Source of the DNA: Pseudomonas sp. ADAK18
Lineage (GTDB): Bacteria > Pseudomonadota > Gammaproteobacteria > Pseudomonadales > Pseudomonadaceae
Direction of reading: 5' to 3'
Assembly (NCBI RefSeq): GCF_012935695.1
Contig: NZ_CP052859.1
Location: forward strand, 847,001-911,000
Length of the DNA: 64,000 bases
Shown: in pieces, positions 1 through 8,119 of the stretch
How positions within the stretch are numbered: the stretch's first letter is position 1
How the letters are laid out: each line of letters opens with the position of its first letter
The notes under the pieces: model-generated
The model's input: the letters and a program-made list of their open reading frames with translations, nothing else
What the model was told of the DNA's origin: nothing
The model's database searches: none
Position numbers and translations under genes: made by a program

Positions 1-1
1 A

Positions 2-625
2 GCCATCGCCCAGCCGTTGCGGCGTGCAGCTCAGCACCGGGGTTTGCCGCTGCGCCTGCCCCTGGGCGATCTGGATGAGCAGATTGTTGCCACCGCGCCC
101 AACCTTGAAAGCCCGGATGCGACGCCATTACGAGCGGCGTCCGAGCGTTATGGCGCTGATGCGTTGCTGGCGGTGCACGCCCGTGAAGATGGCGGCCAGT
201 GGCAGGCCAAATGGCGACTGTGGTTGGGTGACAAAAGTGAGCAGGGCACCGCGCAGGCGGCTGATACCGCAGCTCTCGCCGATGCCGTATTGCTGGCAGT
301 CAGCGAGCGCCTGGCACCGCGCTTTGCGGTCAAACCTGGGGTAAGCAGTGAACAATTGCTGGAAGTGCAGGGCATGAACCTGGAGCGCTACGCCGCTTTA
401 GGCCGCTTGCTTGAGCCTTTTGGCGGGCACCCTTTGCGGGTGGATGGCAGTCGTATTGTCTACCGGGTCAATGGCAGTGCCGACCAGTTGCGTACGCAGT
501 TGAGCCTAGCCAAATTGCAGGAGGTTCCGGCGGGTGAAACCCCGGCACCTGTGCAGCAACCCGCTGTAGACGGTGCGCAGCCAGCACCGGCAGAGCCGCA
601 GGCGCAGTTACGTTTTCGCTGGTAA
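2..625 (+). CDS. DUF2066-like protein, 5'-truncated by the window edge
   Basis: The reading frame is already open at base 2 (first codons A-I-A-Q-P-L), so the true start lies upstream. The visible 207 residues are a mixed alpha/beta sequence followed by a Pro/Ala/Gln-rich tail that ends in LRFRW. There is no catalytic motif and no membrane segment in the visible part. The assignment to DUF2066 rests on remembered resemblance and on position: in Pseudomonas a DUF2066 gene commonly precedes the PerM-like permease and hda, with purM/purN further upstream (outside this window). The gap to the permease gene is 43 bp, so the two may be co-transcribed. The function of the family is unknown to me. 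Confidence 0.6.
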   Translation, partial: AIAQPLRRAAQHRGLPLRLPLGDLDEQIVATAPNLESPDATPLRAASERYGADALLAVHAREDGGQWQAKWRLWLGDKSEQGTAQAADTAALADAVLLAVSERLAPRFAVKPGVSSEQLLEVQGMNLERYAALGRLLEPFGGHPLRVDGSRIVYRVNGSADQLRTQLSLAKLQEVPAGETPAPVQQPAVDGAQPAPAEPQAQLRFRW

Positions 626-668
626 ATGTTCTTCCTTATATAGCAGCAACTGAAAAATGGAGTGGGTT

Positions 669-1742
669 ATGGCGGATACGCGTCGTTGGGTGTGGCTTGG
701 CGGGATCGTCCTGCTGTGTGTGTTTGTATTTTTGCTGCATTCGATCCTGACGCCGTTCCTGGTCGCCTTGTTGCTGGCCTATCTGTTCGATCCGGTGGTG
801 GATCGCCTGGAGAAGGCTGGCCTGTCGCGGACGTGGGGCGTGGTGACGGTGTTTGCGCTGTTCACCCTGATCATCATGGCGCTGCTGCTGGTGTTGGTGC
901 CGATGCTGGCCAAGCAGTTGTTTCGCCTTTATGAACTGGCGCCGCAAATGCTCGACTGGCTGCAGCACACTGCCATGCCTTGGGCCCAAACCAAGCTAGG
1001 CCTGGCTGATGGCTTCTGGAAGTTCGACAAGGTCAAGGCCGCCATCAGTGAGCATATGGGCCAGACCACGGACATTGTCAGCGTGGTGCTCAGCCAGGCC
1101 ACGGCGTCCAGCCTGGCGTTGATTGGCTGGTTGACTAACCTGGTGCTGATTCCGGTGGTGGCGTTCTACCTGCTGCGGGACTGGGACATCATGATGGCGA
1201 AGATCCGCAGTCTGCTGCCCCGTAACCGCGAAGAGCGCATCGTGTCTCTGGCCGAGGAGTGTCACGAAGTGCTTGGTGCTTTCGTCCGTGGTCAGTTGCT
1301 GGTGATGCTCGCCCTGGGGATCATCTATGCCGCTGGGCTGATGGCTATCGGCCTTGAGCTGGGGCTGTTGATTGGCCTGATTGCGGGCTTGGCAGCGATT
1401 GTGCCGTACATGGGCTTTGTCATCGGTATTGGCGCGGCGCTGGTGGCCGGGTTGTTCCAGTTTGGTGGCGACTTGTATCCGATGCTGGGGATTGTCGCGG
1501 TGTTTATGGTTGGCCAAGCCCTGGAGGGCATGGTGTTGACGCCGTTGCTGGTAGGGGATCGGATCGGCTTGCACCCCGTGGCGGTGATCTTTGCGATCCT
1601 GGCTGGCGGCGAGTTGTTCGGTTTTACCGGTATCTTGCTGGCGCTGCCGGTGGCGGCGGTGATCATGGTGCTGGTGCGCCATGTGCATGATTTGTATAAA
1701 GACTCGGATATCTACGCTGGCGTCGACGAGCCTGACTTATAA
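669..1742 (+). CDS. AI-2E family transporter / PerM-like permease
   Basis: This is a 357-residue polytopic inner-membrane protein with about eight hydrophobic segments. Two lie near residues 8-40, one near 55-80 and one near 155-175, and a dense cluster runs from about 210 to 345, the arrangement of the AI-2E_transport (PerM/YdiK/TqsA) family. The substrate cannot be read from sequence; members have been linked to autoinducer-2 export or to Na+/H+ antiport. An ATG at 657 is also in frame, but the ATG at 669 has GGAG six bases upstream and begins MADTRRW, so it is preferred. It lies between the DUF2066-like gene and hda, and a hairpin follows the stop codon. Confidence 0.85.
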   Translation: MADTRRWVWLGGIVLLCVFVFLLHSILTPFLVALLLAYLFDPVVDRLEKAGLSRTWGVVTVFALFTLIIMALLLVLVPMLAKQLFRLYELAPQMLDWLQHTAMPWAQTKLGLADGFWKFDKVKAAISEHMGQTTDIVSVVLSQATASSLALIGWLTNLVLIPVVAFYLLRDWDIMMAKIRSLLPRNREERIVSLAEECHEVLGAFVRGQLLVMLALGIIYAAGLMAIGLELGLLIGLIAGLAAIVPYMGFVIGIGAALVAGLFQFGGDLYPMLGIVAVFMVGQALEGMVLTPLLVGDRIGLHPVAVIFAILAGGELFGFTGILLALPVAAVIMVLVRHVHDLYKDSDIYAGVDEPDL

Positions 1743-1766
1743 ATCCAAGGCTTGGCTCCCTCTTTC

Positions 1767-1797
1767 AAACCCGGCCTGGCGCCGGGTTTGTTGTTGA
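1767..1797 (+). terminator. Probable rho-independent terminator after the permease gene
   Basis: A 9-bp perfect stem (1767-1775 pairs with 1781-1789; AAACCCGGC with GCCGGGTTT) has a 5-base loop and is followed by the T-rich stretch TTGTTGTTG. The U-tract is interrupted by G, so termination may be partial. Confidence 0.6.
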
Positions 1798-1972
1798 TGG
1801 AGCCTGGGCATTTGGCCATCGCGTCAAACAATCTCCACGAAATCCAACGAGTTAACGCAAACCTTTGATTTTGCTTGTGGTCTGCTGCATTGTGCGCCCG
1901 GCGTCACGGGTATAAACTTTGCAAACTTTACACAGAGGCCCCTAACGGTTCGATGGGAACTGTTCAGTCAGC

Positions 1973-2677
1973 ATGAAACCGATTCAGCTGCCCCTAGGTG
2001 TGCGTCTGCGTGACGACGCTACCTTTATCAATTACTACCCAGGCGCCAATGCCGCTGCACTCGGCTATGTCGAGCGGCTATGCGAAGCCGACGCCGGGTG
2101 GACCGAAAGCCTGATCTATCTGTGGGGCAAGGACGGCGTGGGGCGTACCCACTTGCTACAGGCCGCTTGCCTGCGTTTCGAGCAGATGGGGGAGCCCGCG
2201 GTTTACCTGCCGCTGGCGGAGCTGCTGGACCGTGGTATCGAGATCCTCGACAACCTTGAGCAATACGAGCTGGTCTGCCTGGATGATTTGCAGGCGGTAG
2301 CAGGGCGGGCGGATTGGGAAGAGGCGCTGTTCCATCTGTTCAACCGATTGCGTGACAGCGGCCGGCGCTTGCTGATTGCGGCGTCTACTTCGCCCCGGGA
2401 ACTGCCGGTGAAGCTGGCGGACCTCAAGTCCCGCCTGACCCTGGCGCTGATTTTCCAGATGCGCCCGCTGTCCGACGAAGACAAATTGCGCGCCCTGCAA
2501 CTGCGTGCCTCCCGTCGTGGCCTGCACCTGACCGACGAAGTCGGGCACTTTATCCTTACCCGTGGCACACGCAGCATGAGCGCGCTGTTCGAATTGCTCG
2601 AACGGCTCGATCAGGCCTCTTTGCAGGCTCAGCGCAAGCTGACCATTCCCTTCCTCAAGGAAACCCTCGGCTGGTAG
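1973..2677 (+). CDS. hda: DnaA regulatory inactivator Hda
   Basis: This 234-residue protein is homologous to the AAA+ domain of DnaA and matches the usual Hda size. Hda binds the sliding clamp and stimulates hydrolysis of DnaA-bound ATP after initiation (RIDA). The N-terminus carries QLPLGV (residues 5-10), which fits the clamp-binding motif of Hda. The nucleotide-binding loop is GKDGVGRTH, with Arg replacing the usual Walker A Lys as in other Hda proteins. Walker B is CLDDL near residue 100. It lacks the DNA-binding domain IV of DnaA, which rules out DnaA itself. The gene has its own 230-bp upstream region behind the permease terminator, so it probably has its own promoter. Confidence 0.92.
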   Translation: MKPIQLPLGVRLRDDATFINYYPGANAAALGYVERLCEADAGWTESLIYLWGKDGVGRTHLLQAACLRFEQMGEPAVYLPLAELLDRGIEILDNLEQYELVCLDDLQAVAGRADWEEALFHLFNRLRDSGRRLLIAASTSPRELPVKLADLKSRLTLALIFQMRPLSDEDKLRALQLRASRRGLHLTDEVGHFILTRGTRSMSALFELLERLDQASLQAQRKLTIPFLKETLGW

Positions 2678-2891
2678 CCAGCCCTTTAAAAATGTGGGGT
2701 TCGGCAAATTTCAGGCGCCAGAAAACCTGCGTTTTTGCCGGTTTGGCCACGCAAAAGGGTCTAAATGGGGTTTAAGGGCTTAGATGGCATAGGCCAAACA
2801 AGAAGTCACATAGATCACGATTGAATTTGCAAATCGATGTGATAGAAGGCATAGTCTCGGCTTCTTTACACATTCAGCCACGGTCGTGCCC

Positions 2892-3521
2892 ATGCTAAAT
2901 CGCTTCGCACCCCTCGTGCCTCTCGCACTCGTTACCCTGTTGTTTGGTTGCGCCACCCACCCTCAACAAGTGGCTGAGCAGCAAAAACCTCAACAACAGA
3001 ATCAACAAAAATTCGTCGCTGCGCAGTCTTCCACTGTTTACCAAGAAGAGCTCGCAACGGAAAAAGAACTGGTCGCCTTCGCCGGCAGCAAGCCTTACCA
3101 GCTTCCAGTTCTGGCCGACAGCATCCTCGAACGCGGCATGTCCCTGATCGGTACCCGTTACCGTTTTGGCGGTACTTCTGAAGCCGGTTTCGACTGCAGC
3201 GGCTTCATCGGTTACCTGTTTCGTGAAGAAGCTGGCATGAATTTGCCGCGTTCTACTCGCGAAATGATCAACGTGGATGCACCGTTGGTCGCACGAAACA
3301 ACCTCAAGCCCGGTGATCTGCTTTTCTTTAGTACCAATGGTCGTGGTCGTGTCAGCCACGCCGGTATCTACTTGGGTGATGACCAGTTTATCCACTCCAG
3401 CAGCCGCCGCAGCGGTGGTGTGCGGGTCGACAAACTGGGCGACAGCTACTGGAGCAAGACCTTTATCGAAGCCAAGCGCGCCCTCGCCATGGCCCCTACT
3501 AGCGTTACCGCTCGCAAGTAA
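2892..3521 (+). CDS. NlpC/P60 family lipoprotein, cell-wall endopeptidase
   Basis: This 209-residue secreted protein has a lipoprotein signal ending in LLFGC (lipidated Cys20), then a Gln-rich linker (about residues 25-45) and a C-terminal NlpC/P60 domain. The catalytic Cys102 lies in FDCSGF, with the His of SHAGIYLG and the second His of FIHSS downstream. Such enzymes cleave the gamma-D-Glu-meso-DAP bond in peptidoglycan stem peptides. An in-frame GTG six bases upstream (2886) could be the start, but neither start has a strong ribosome-binding site; the ATG is chosen because the signal peptide then begins in the usual way. The next gene is a shorter paralogue. Confidence 0.88.
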   Translation: MLNRFAPLVPLALVTLLFGCATHPQQVAEQQKPQQQNQQKFVAAQSSTVYQEELATEKELVAFAGSKPYQLPVLADSILERGMSLIGTRYRFGGTSEAGFDCSGFIGYLFREEAGMNLPRSTREMINVDAPLVARNNLKPGDLLFFSTNGRGRVSHAGIYLGDDQFIHSSSRRSGGVRVDKLGDSYWSKTFIEAKRALAMAPTSVTARK

Positions 3522-3535
3522 AGTTAAAGTGATAC

Positions 3536-3563
3536 TTGAAGTTTGACGTGTAAGAGCTAGAAT
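3536..3563 (+). promoter_or_regulatory. Candidate sigma-70 promoter of the second NlpC/P60 gene
   Basis: TTGAAG (3536-3541) and TAGAAT (3558-3563) are separated by 16 bp, just after the stop codon of the first NlpC/P60 gene. A GC-rich palindrome at about 3586-3612 lies in the would-be leader. No transcript evidence is available. Confidence 0.4.
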
Positions 3564-3665
3564 CTCTGGACATTGTTGTGAACTGATCGCGCGAGCCTTG
3601 CTTGCGCGATCTGGTTTCCAGCGTTCGGCAGCGAAAGCCGCATCCAGATCAGGATTGTTCTGCCC

Positions 3666-4205
3666 ATGTCGACCTCGGCCCGCCTAATTCTTCTCGTTTG
3701 CGCCGCGCTGCTTAGCGCCTGCGCAAGTCACCCCCCACCTGCGCCCGTGGCCGTCAAGCCCAGGCCGGTGTTCAACTATTCCAGCCAAACCTTTTCGCCA
3801 GCGGCCGAAGACGTGCTTTTTCGTGCGCTGGGCCTGGTCGGTACGCCTTATCGCTGGGGCGGCAATACGCCGGACTCGGGTTTTGATTGCAGCGGTTTGA
3901 TTGGCTTTGTCTACCGTGATGCTGCGGGCATCTCTCTGCCGCGTACCACGCGTGAGCTGATTGTGATGCGCGCCCAGGATGTGAGCGAAGACGCCTTACA
4001 GACCGGTGACTTGATCTTCTTCGCCACCGGTGGTGGCTCGCGGGTCAGCCACGCCGGGATCTACGTGGGTGAAGGGCGTTTTGTACACGCGCCGCAAACC
4101 GGCGGTACGGTGAAGCTGGACACACTGTCCAAAGCTTATTGGCAGAACGCCTACCTGAGTGCCAAGCGTGTATTGCAGCCTGAGCATCTGGCGCGCAACC
4201 CCTAG
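3666..4205 (+). CDS. NlpC/P60 family lipoprotein (second, tandem copy)
   Basis: This 179-residue lipoprotein carries the lipobox LSAC (Cys19), a short Pro-rich linker and an NlpC/P60 domain. The domain has Cys75 in FDCSGL, then SHAGIYVG with the catalytic His, and a further His in FVHAPQ. Within the domain it follows the preceding gene closely (GTPYRWGG versus GTRYRFGG, SRVSHAGIY versus GRVSHAGIY), so the two are tandem paralogues. The predicted role is outer-membrane-anchored peptidoglycan endopeptidase. A candidate promoter lies in the 144-bp gap, so it need not depend on read-through from the first copy. Confidence 0.87.
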   Translation: MSTSARLILLVCAALLSACASHPPPAPVAVKPRPVFNYSSQTFSPAAEDVLFRALGLVGTPYRWGGNTPDSGFDCSGLIGFVYRDAAGISLPRTTRELIVMRAQDVSEDALQTGDLIFFATGGGSRVSHAGIYVGEGRFVHAPQTGGTVKLDTLSKAYWQNAYLSAKRVLQPEHLARNP

Positions 4206-4221
4206 AATTGCGCTGATCAAA

Positions 4222-4326
4222 ATGTGGGAGCGGGCTAGTGTGGGAGCGGGCTTGCTCGCGAAAGCATCACCTCGGTGTAACTGATACATCGAGGCGCCTG
4301 CATCGCAGGCAAGCCAGCTCCCACAC
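4222..4326. repeat. REP pair (inverted) with an extra partial REP copy in front
   Basis: The left arm (about 4238-4260) begins GTGGGAGCGGGCTTGC. The right arm (about 4301-4325) is in inverted orientation with GCAGGCAAGCCAGCTCCCAC. A truncated copy of the left arm (4223-4236) directly precedes the complete one. The element lies between two convergent genes, a typical REP location. Confidence 0.85.
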
Positions 4327-4362
4327 AAATCCACAGTTATTATGTGGTGTTCTCTAGGTCAG

Positions 4363-5676
4363 CTATTTAGCCGCCGATACCCGCCACACCTTGTTTCCCA
4401 CATCATCCGCCACCAGTAAATCCCCTTGTTTATCGATCACCACGCCCACCGGCCGGCCCATGGCTTTCTCGTCGCTATTAAGGAACCCGGTCAGTACATC
4501 CACCGGCATCCCTTTCGGCTGGCCTGCCTCAAACGGCACAAAAATCACCTTGTAACCACTGTGGGGCTTGCGGTTCCACGAGCCGTGCTGGCCGATAAAC
4601 GCTCCGTTGCTGAATTGTGCGGGCAACGTGCTGCCTTCGGCGAAGGTCAGTCCCAGTGAGGCCGTGTGTGGCCCAACGGCGTAGTCCGGTGCGATGGCCT
4701 TGGCCACCAGTTCAGGATTCTGCGGTGTTACTCGCACATCGACGTGCTGTCCGTAGTAGCTGAACGGCCAGCCATAGAAGGCGCCGTCTTTGACCGAGGT
4801 GATGTAGTCCGGCACCAGGTCGCTGCCGATTTCATCGCGCTCGTTGACCGCCGTCCACAGTTTGCCGCTTTGGGGTTCCCACGCCATGCCGTTGGGGTTG
4901 CGCAGGCCTGAGGCGAAGATTCGGTGCTGACCGGTGGCGCGGTCCACTTCCCAGATGGCGGCTCGGCCCTGTTCCGCTTCCAGGCCGTTCTCTGCAACAT
5001 TGCTGTTGGAGCCGACGCTGACGTACAGCTTATTGCCGTCCTTGCTGGCCACCACGTTTTTGGTCCAGTGATGGTTAAGCGGGCCGCCGGGTAAATCGAC
5101 GACCTTGCTTCCCGCCTCCTTGATGGCTGTTTCGCCCGGCTGATAGGGGAAACGCAGCAATGCATCCGAATCGGCGACATACAGGTCGTTGCCCACCAGC
5201 GTCATGCCAAACGGCGAGTTGAGGTTTTCCAGGAATACGGTGCGAGTTTCGGCGACACCATCGTGGTCGGTATCCCGCAGCAGAGTGATGCGGTTCGGGC
5301 TGGGCACCCCGGCACCGGCGCGCCCCATGACTTTCCCCATGACCCAGCCACGAATGCCCTTGGCGTCATCCGGCTTGGGTGGCGCGTTGGTTTCGGCTAC
5401 CAGCACGTCGCCGTTGGGCAGTACGTACAACCAGCGCGGGTGATCCAGGCCTTCGGCAAACGCTGCAACCTGGGTGCCGGCGGCTGCGGTGGGCTTGACG
5501 CCTTCAGGCCAGCCGATCGCCGGGGCGATGTTTACAGTGGGGATCAGGGTCTTGTTGGGTTCCGGCAGTTTGGGCGAGGGCCCGGTGCCGTCGGAGACTT
5601 GCAGGCTAGAGCTTTCACCGCAGGCGGCGAGGCTGCTTGCGACCATGATGAGTAAGGCGAGTCGGGTCTTGTGCAT
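4363..5676 (-). CDS. PQQ-dependent sugar (sorbosone-type) dehydrogenase-like lipoprotein
   Basis: This 437-residue protein has a lipoprotein signal (LAAC, Cys19) and a beta-propeller of the soluble glucose/sorbosone dehydrogenase type. Recognisable blocks are [21 protein letters not shown], shortened here to LNSPFGM, then [25 protein letters not shown] and [16 protein letters not shown]. These enzymes oxidise sugars or aldehydes in the periplasm with PQQ as cofactor; the substrate here is unknown. The start has AAGGAG seven bases upstream on the minus strand. It is divergent from the riboswitch-led cobalamin cluster and convergent with the NlpC gene. PQQ dependence is inferred from the family. 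Confidence 0.8.
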   Translation of the reverse strand: MHKTRLALLIMVASSLAACGESSSLQVSDGTGPSPKLPEPNKTLIPTVNIAPAIGWPEGVKPTAAAGTQVAAFAEGLDHPRWLYVLPNGDVLVAETNAPPKPDDAKGIRGWVMGKVMGRAGAGVPSPNRITLLRDTDHDGVAETRTVFLENLNSPFGMTLVGNDLYVADSDALLRFPYQPGETAIKEAGSKVVDLPGGPLNHHWTKNVVASKDGNKLYVSVGSNSNVAENGLEAEQGRAAIWEVDRATGQHRIFASGLRNPNGMAWEPQSGKLWTAVNERDEIGSDLVPDYITSVKDGAFYGWPFSYYGQHVDVRVTPQNPELVAKAIAPDYAVGPHTASLGLTFAEGSTLPAQFSNGAFIGQHGSWNRKPHSGYKVIFVPFEAGQPKGMPVDVLTGFLNSDEKAMGRPVGVVIDKQGDLLVADDVGNKVWRVSAAK

Positions 5677-5749
5677 GGTTTTCTCCTTAATACCTGTAGT
5701 GATAGAGGCACTTAGCAGGCTGATGGTTCAAGTCTGTCGGCGGCTTTAA

Positions 5750-5778
5750 TTGACGCTCCACCCCCAACCCACTAACCT
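5750..5778 (+). promoter_or_regulatory. Candidate sigma-70 promoter for the cobalamin cluster
   Basis: TTGACG (5750-5755) and TAACCT (5773-5778) are separated by exactly 17 bp. They lie immediately before the conserved core of the cobalamin riboswitch, where a promoter is expected. Confidence 0.5.
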
Positions 5779-5786
5779 TCGCGGCT

Positions 5787-6012
5787 TGTTTCAGGTGCTC
5801 TGTGGCGTGTGCGTCGACAGAGTGAAACAGGGAAGCCGGTGAGTGAGCACACTTTTCAACAGTGAGGCCGCGATCCCGGCGCTGCCCCCGCAACGGTAAA
5901 TGAGTCAAAACGGTGCTTTCAGCCACTGTATCGCCCCGCGATATGGGAAGGCGCACCCCCGACATGCTCTTGAAGAGAGCGTCGCTCATGAGCCCGGAGA
6001 CCGGCCTGATTC
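5787..6012 (+). promoter_or_regulatory. Cobalamin (adenosylcobalamin) riboswitch
   Basis: The conserved elements of the B12 riboswitch occur in order. They are a 5' segment TCAGGTGCTC; GTGAAACAGGGAAGCCGGTG at about 5822-5841; GCTGCCCCCGCAACGGTAA at about 5881-5899; the B12 box GCCACTG (5922-5928) with GGGAAGGC (5945-5952); and GAGCCCGGAGACCGGCC at about 5990-6005. It precedes cobO with no other gene between. The family represses downstream synthesis or uptake genes when adenosylcobalamin is abundant. An upstream extension of the cobO frame runs through it and should not be read as protein. Confidence 0.95.
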
Positions 6013-6017
6013 ATCCA

Positions 6018-6060
6018 ACAGCATCACGGTGGGCGATGCTTGGCTGTCTGTTTTTTCTTT
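6018..6060 (+). terminator. Probable terminator (expression platform) of the cobalamin riboswitch
   Basis: ACAGC (6018-6022) can pair with GCTGT (6043-6047), and alternatively AGCATC (6020-6025) pairs with GATGCT (6035-6040). A run TTTTTTCTTT follows at 6051-6060. This suggests control by premature termination rather than by occluding the ribosome site, which lies further on (GGAGAG at 6091-6096). The exact fold needs computation. Confidence 0.5.
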
Positions 6061-6101
6061 TCCTGCCCGCCGTTTTTGTCCAGCCCCAACGGAGAGCTGC
6101 C

Positions 6102-6713
6102 ATGACTGATTCCCCTGATCGTGACGAACGCCACCTGGCGCGCATGCTGCGCAAAAAAGCGGTGATCGACGAACGTATTGCCAATTCACCGAACGAGTGC
6201 GGATTGCTGCTGGTGCTGACCGGCAACGGCAAAGGCAAGAGCAGCTCGGCCTTTGGCATGCTCGCCCGGGCCATGGGCCACGGCATGCAGTGCGGTGTGG
6301 TGCAGTTCATCAAGGGCCGCACCAGCACGGGCGAAGAGTTGTTCTTCCGCCGCTTTCCCGAGCAAGTGCGCTTCCATGTGATGGGCGAGGGCTTTACCTG
6401 GGAAACCCAGGACCGTCAGCGCGACATCGCCGCCGCCGAGGCCGCCTGGGTAGTTTCCCGGGAAATGCTTCAGGACCCGTCCATCGGCCTGGTGGTGCTG
6501 GATGAGTTGAACATCGCCCTCAAGCACGGTTACCTCGACCTGGATCAGGTGCTTGGCGACTTGCAAGCCCGCCCGCCGATGCAGCATGTAGTGGTCACCG
6601 GCCGCGGTGCCAAGCCTGAGCTGATCGAAATGGCCGACACCGTCACTGAAATGGGCATGCTCAAGCACGCGTTCCAGGCTGGGATCAAGGCACAGAAGGG
6701 CATCGAACTTTGA
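6102..6713 (+). CDS. cobO: Cob(I)yrinic acid a,c-diamide adenosyltransferase CobO
   Basis: This 203-residue enzyme transfers the adenosyl group of ATP to the corrin cobalt. The P-loop GNGKGKSS spans residues 41-48, followed by VVQFIKGR and VVLDELN, all typical of the CobA/CobO/BtuR family. The ATG at 6102 is chosen because GGAGAG lies six bases upstream and the protein then starts MTDSPDRDER like other Pseudomonas CobO proteins; upstream in-frame codons belong to the riboswitch. It is the first gene of the cluster, and its stop codon overlaps the start of cobB. Confidence 0.95.
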   Translation: MTDSPDRDERHLARMLRKKAVIDERIANSPNECGLLLVLTGNGKGKSSSAFGMLARAMGHGMQCGVVQFIKGRTSTGEELFFRRFPEQVRFHVMGEGFTWETQDRQRDIAAAEAAWVVSREMLQDPSIGLVVLDELNIALKHGYLDLDQVLGDLQARPPMQHVVVTGRGAKPELIEMADTVTEMGMLKHAFQAGIKAQKGIEL

Positions 6714-8119
6714 ATCAGCCCCGTCATTGCCCTGCCGTCCTAATCGCCGCACCGGCGTCAGGCCAGGGCAAAACTACCGTCACTGCCGCATTGGCCCGCT
6801 TGCACCGCAACCTTGGGCGCAAGGTACGGGTGTTCAAGTGTGGCCCGGACTTTCTCGACCCGATGATCCACGAGCGCGCCAGCGGTGCGCCGGTCTATCA
6901 ATTGGACATGTGGATGGTCGGTGAGCAGGAAAGTCGCCGGTTGCTGTGGGAAGCGGCAGGGGAGGCCGACCTGATCCTGATTGAAGGTGTCATGGGCTTG
7001 TTCGACGGTACGCCTTCCAGCGCCGACTTGGCGCGGCACTTTGGTGTGCCGGTACTGGCGGTGATCGATGGCACGGCCATGGCCCAGACCTTTGGCGCCC
7101 TGGCGCTGGGGCTGGCGCGTTACCAGCCGGACCTACCGTTTGCCGGTGTCCTGGCCAACCGCGTCGGTACGTTGCGCCATGCGCAGTTGCTGGAAGGTAG
7201 CCTCACTGAGGGCTTGCGCTGGTATGGCGCGCTGTCCCGTGAGACGGGTATTGAGTTGCCCAGCCGTCACCTTGGACTGGTGCAAGCCAGCGAGCTGAAT
7301 GACCTGGATGTGCGCCTCGACGCCGCCGCCCAAGCCTTGGGTGGCAGTTGCGAGGTAGCGCTGCCACCTCCAGTGGAGTTCGCCGCGCCCGAGGTCATCG
7401 AGGTCGAGCCGCTGCTGGCCGGTGTGCGCATTGCCGTGGCCCGTGATGAAGCGTTTGCCTTCACCTACGGTGCCAGTCTCGATCTGTTGCGGGCGATGGG
7501 GGCCGAGTTGCGCTTCTTCTCGCCGATCCATGATCGTGAGTTGCCCGATGCCGACAGCTTGTACCTGCCCGGCGGCTACCCGGAGCTGCATCACAGGGCG
7601 TTGTCGGAAAACACCACGATGTTGAGTGCGATCCGTGCCCATCATGCCGCTGGCAAGCCGTTACTGGCTGAATGCGGTGGCATGCTCTATCTGCTGGACT
7701 CGCTGACCGATGTGGACGGCACTCGCGCAGAACTGGTTGGCCTGCTTCAGGGCGATGCCGTGATGCAAAAGCGCCTGGCAGCCCTGGCCTTGCAGAATGT
7801 CGAGTTGCCGGAGGGCCTGTTGCGTGGCCACACCTATCATCACTCCCTGACCAGCACCGAATGGCAGCCTATTGCCCGGGGCTTGAGCCCCAATGGCGGG
7901 CGCGGCGCCGAGGCAGTTTATCGGCAAGGGCGGATGACGGCTTCTTATGTGCACTTTTATTTCCCATCGAATCCAGCTGCGGTGGCTGCACTGTTTGCGC
8001 CTGACCGCGAGGCCACCCTCGCAGGCAAGCCAGCTCCCACGGTGGGTCTGTGTGAGTCCCCCATTGACGGATCAATCCAATCCAATGTGGGAGCGGGCTT
8101 GCCCGCGATGAGGCCATGA
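6710..8119 (+). CDS. cobB: Cobyrinate a,c-diamide synthase CobB with a REP-encoded C-terminus
   Basis: This amidotransferase (469 residues here) converts (hydrogeno)cobyrinic acid to its a,c-diamide using ATP and glutamine. The P-loop APASGQGKTT is at residues 14-23, and CGPDFLDP follows. The glutaminase domain has its nucleophile near Cys322 (LLAECGGML) and the GHTYHHS block. The only available start is a TTG whose G-A overlaps the cobO stop codon (TTGA). The conserved family sequence ends near HFYFPSNPAAVAAL. The last 38 or so residues (from about base 8003) are translated from an inverted REP pair and have no family counterpart. The stop codon overlaps the bluB start (ATGA). Confidence 0.93.
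   Translation: MNQPRHCPAVLIAAPASGQGKTTVTAALARLHRNLGRKVRVFKCGPDFLDPMIHERASGAPVYQLDMWMVGEQESRRLLWEAAGEADLILIEGVMGLFDGTPSSADLARHFGVPVLAVIDGTAMAQTFGALALGLARYQPDLPFAGVLANRVGTLRHAQLLEGSLTEGLRWYGALSRETGIELPSRHLGLVQASELNDLDVRLDAAAQALGGSCEVALPPPVEFAAPEVIEVEPLLAGVRIAVARDEAFAFTYGASLDLLRAMGAELRFFSPIHDRELPDADSLYLPGGYPELHHRALSENTTMLSAIRAHHAAGKPLLAECGGMLYLLDSLTDVDGTRAELVGLLQGDAVMQKRLAALALQNVELPEGLLRGHTYHHSLTSTEWQPIARGLSPNGGRGAEAVYRQGRMTASYVHFYFPSNPAAVAALFAPDREATLAGKPAPTVGLCESPIDGSIQSNVGAGLPAMRP
8009..8115. repeat. Inverted REP pair inside the cobB reading frame
   Basis: The left arm is GCAGGCAAGCCAGCTCCCAC (8021-8040) and the right arm is GTGGGAGCGGGCTTGCCCGC (8087-8106); about 46 bp separate them. Both arms are read in frame as the C-terminus of CobB, and the right arm ends at the overlap with bluB, so no intergenic space remains. 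Confidence 0.9.

Noticed and set aside
3586..3612. GC-rich palindrome as a terminator after the first NlpC/P60 gene
   Set aside because: No T-run follows and it lies after a promoter-like sequence; more likely a leader structure or an operator.
5913..6101. N-terminal extension of cobO through the riboswitch
   Set aside because: The sequence is explained by the conserved aptamer and terminator; the ATG at 6102 has a good ribosome site.
7981..8119. cobB as a pseudogene or frameshifted gene
   Set aside because: All catalytic motifs are intact and the frame stays open to a proper overlap with bluB; only the tail is abnormal.
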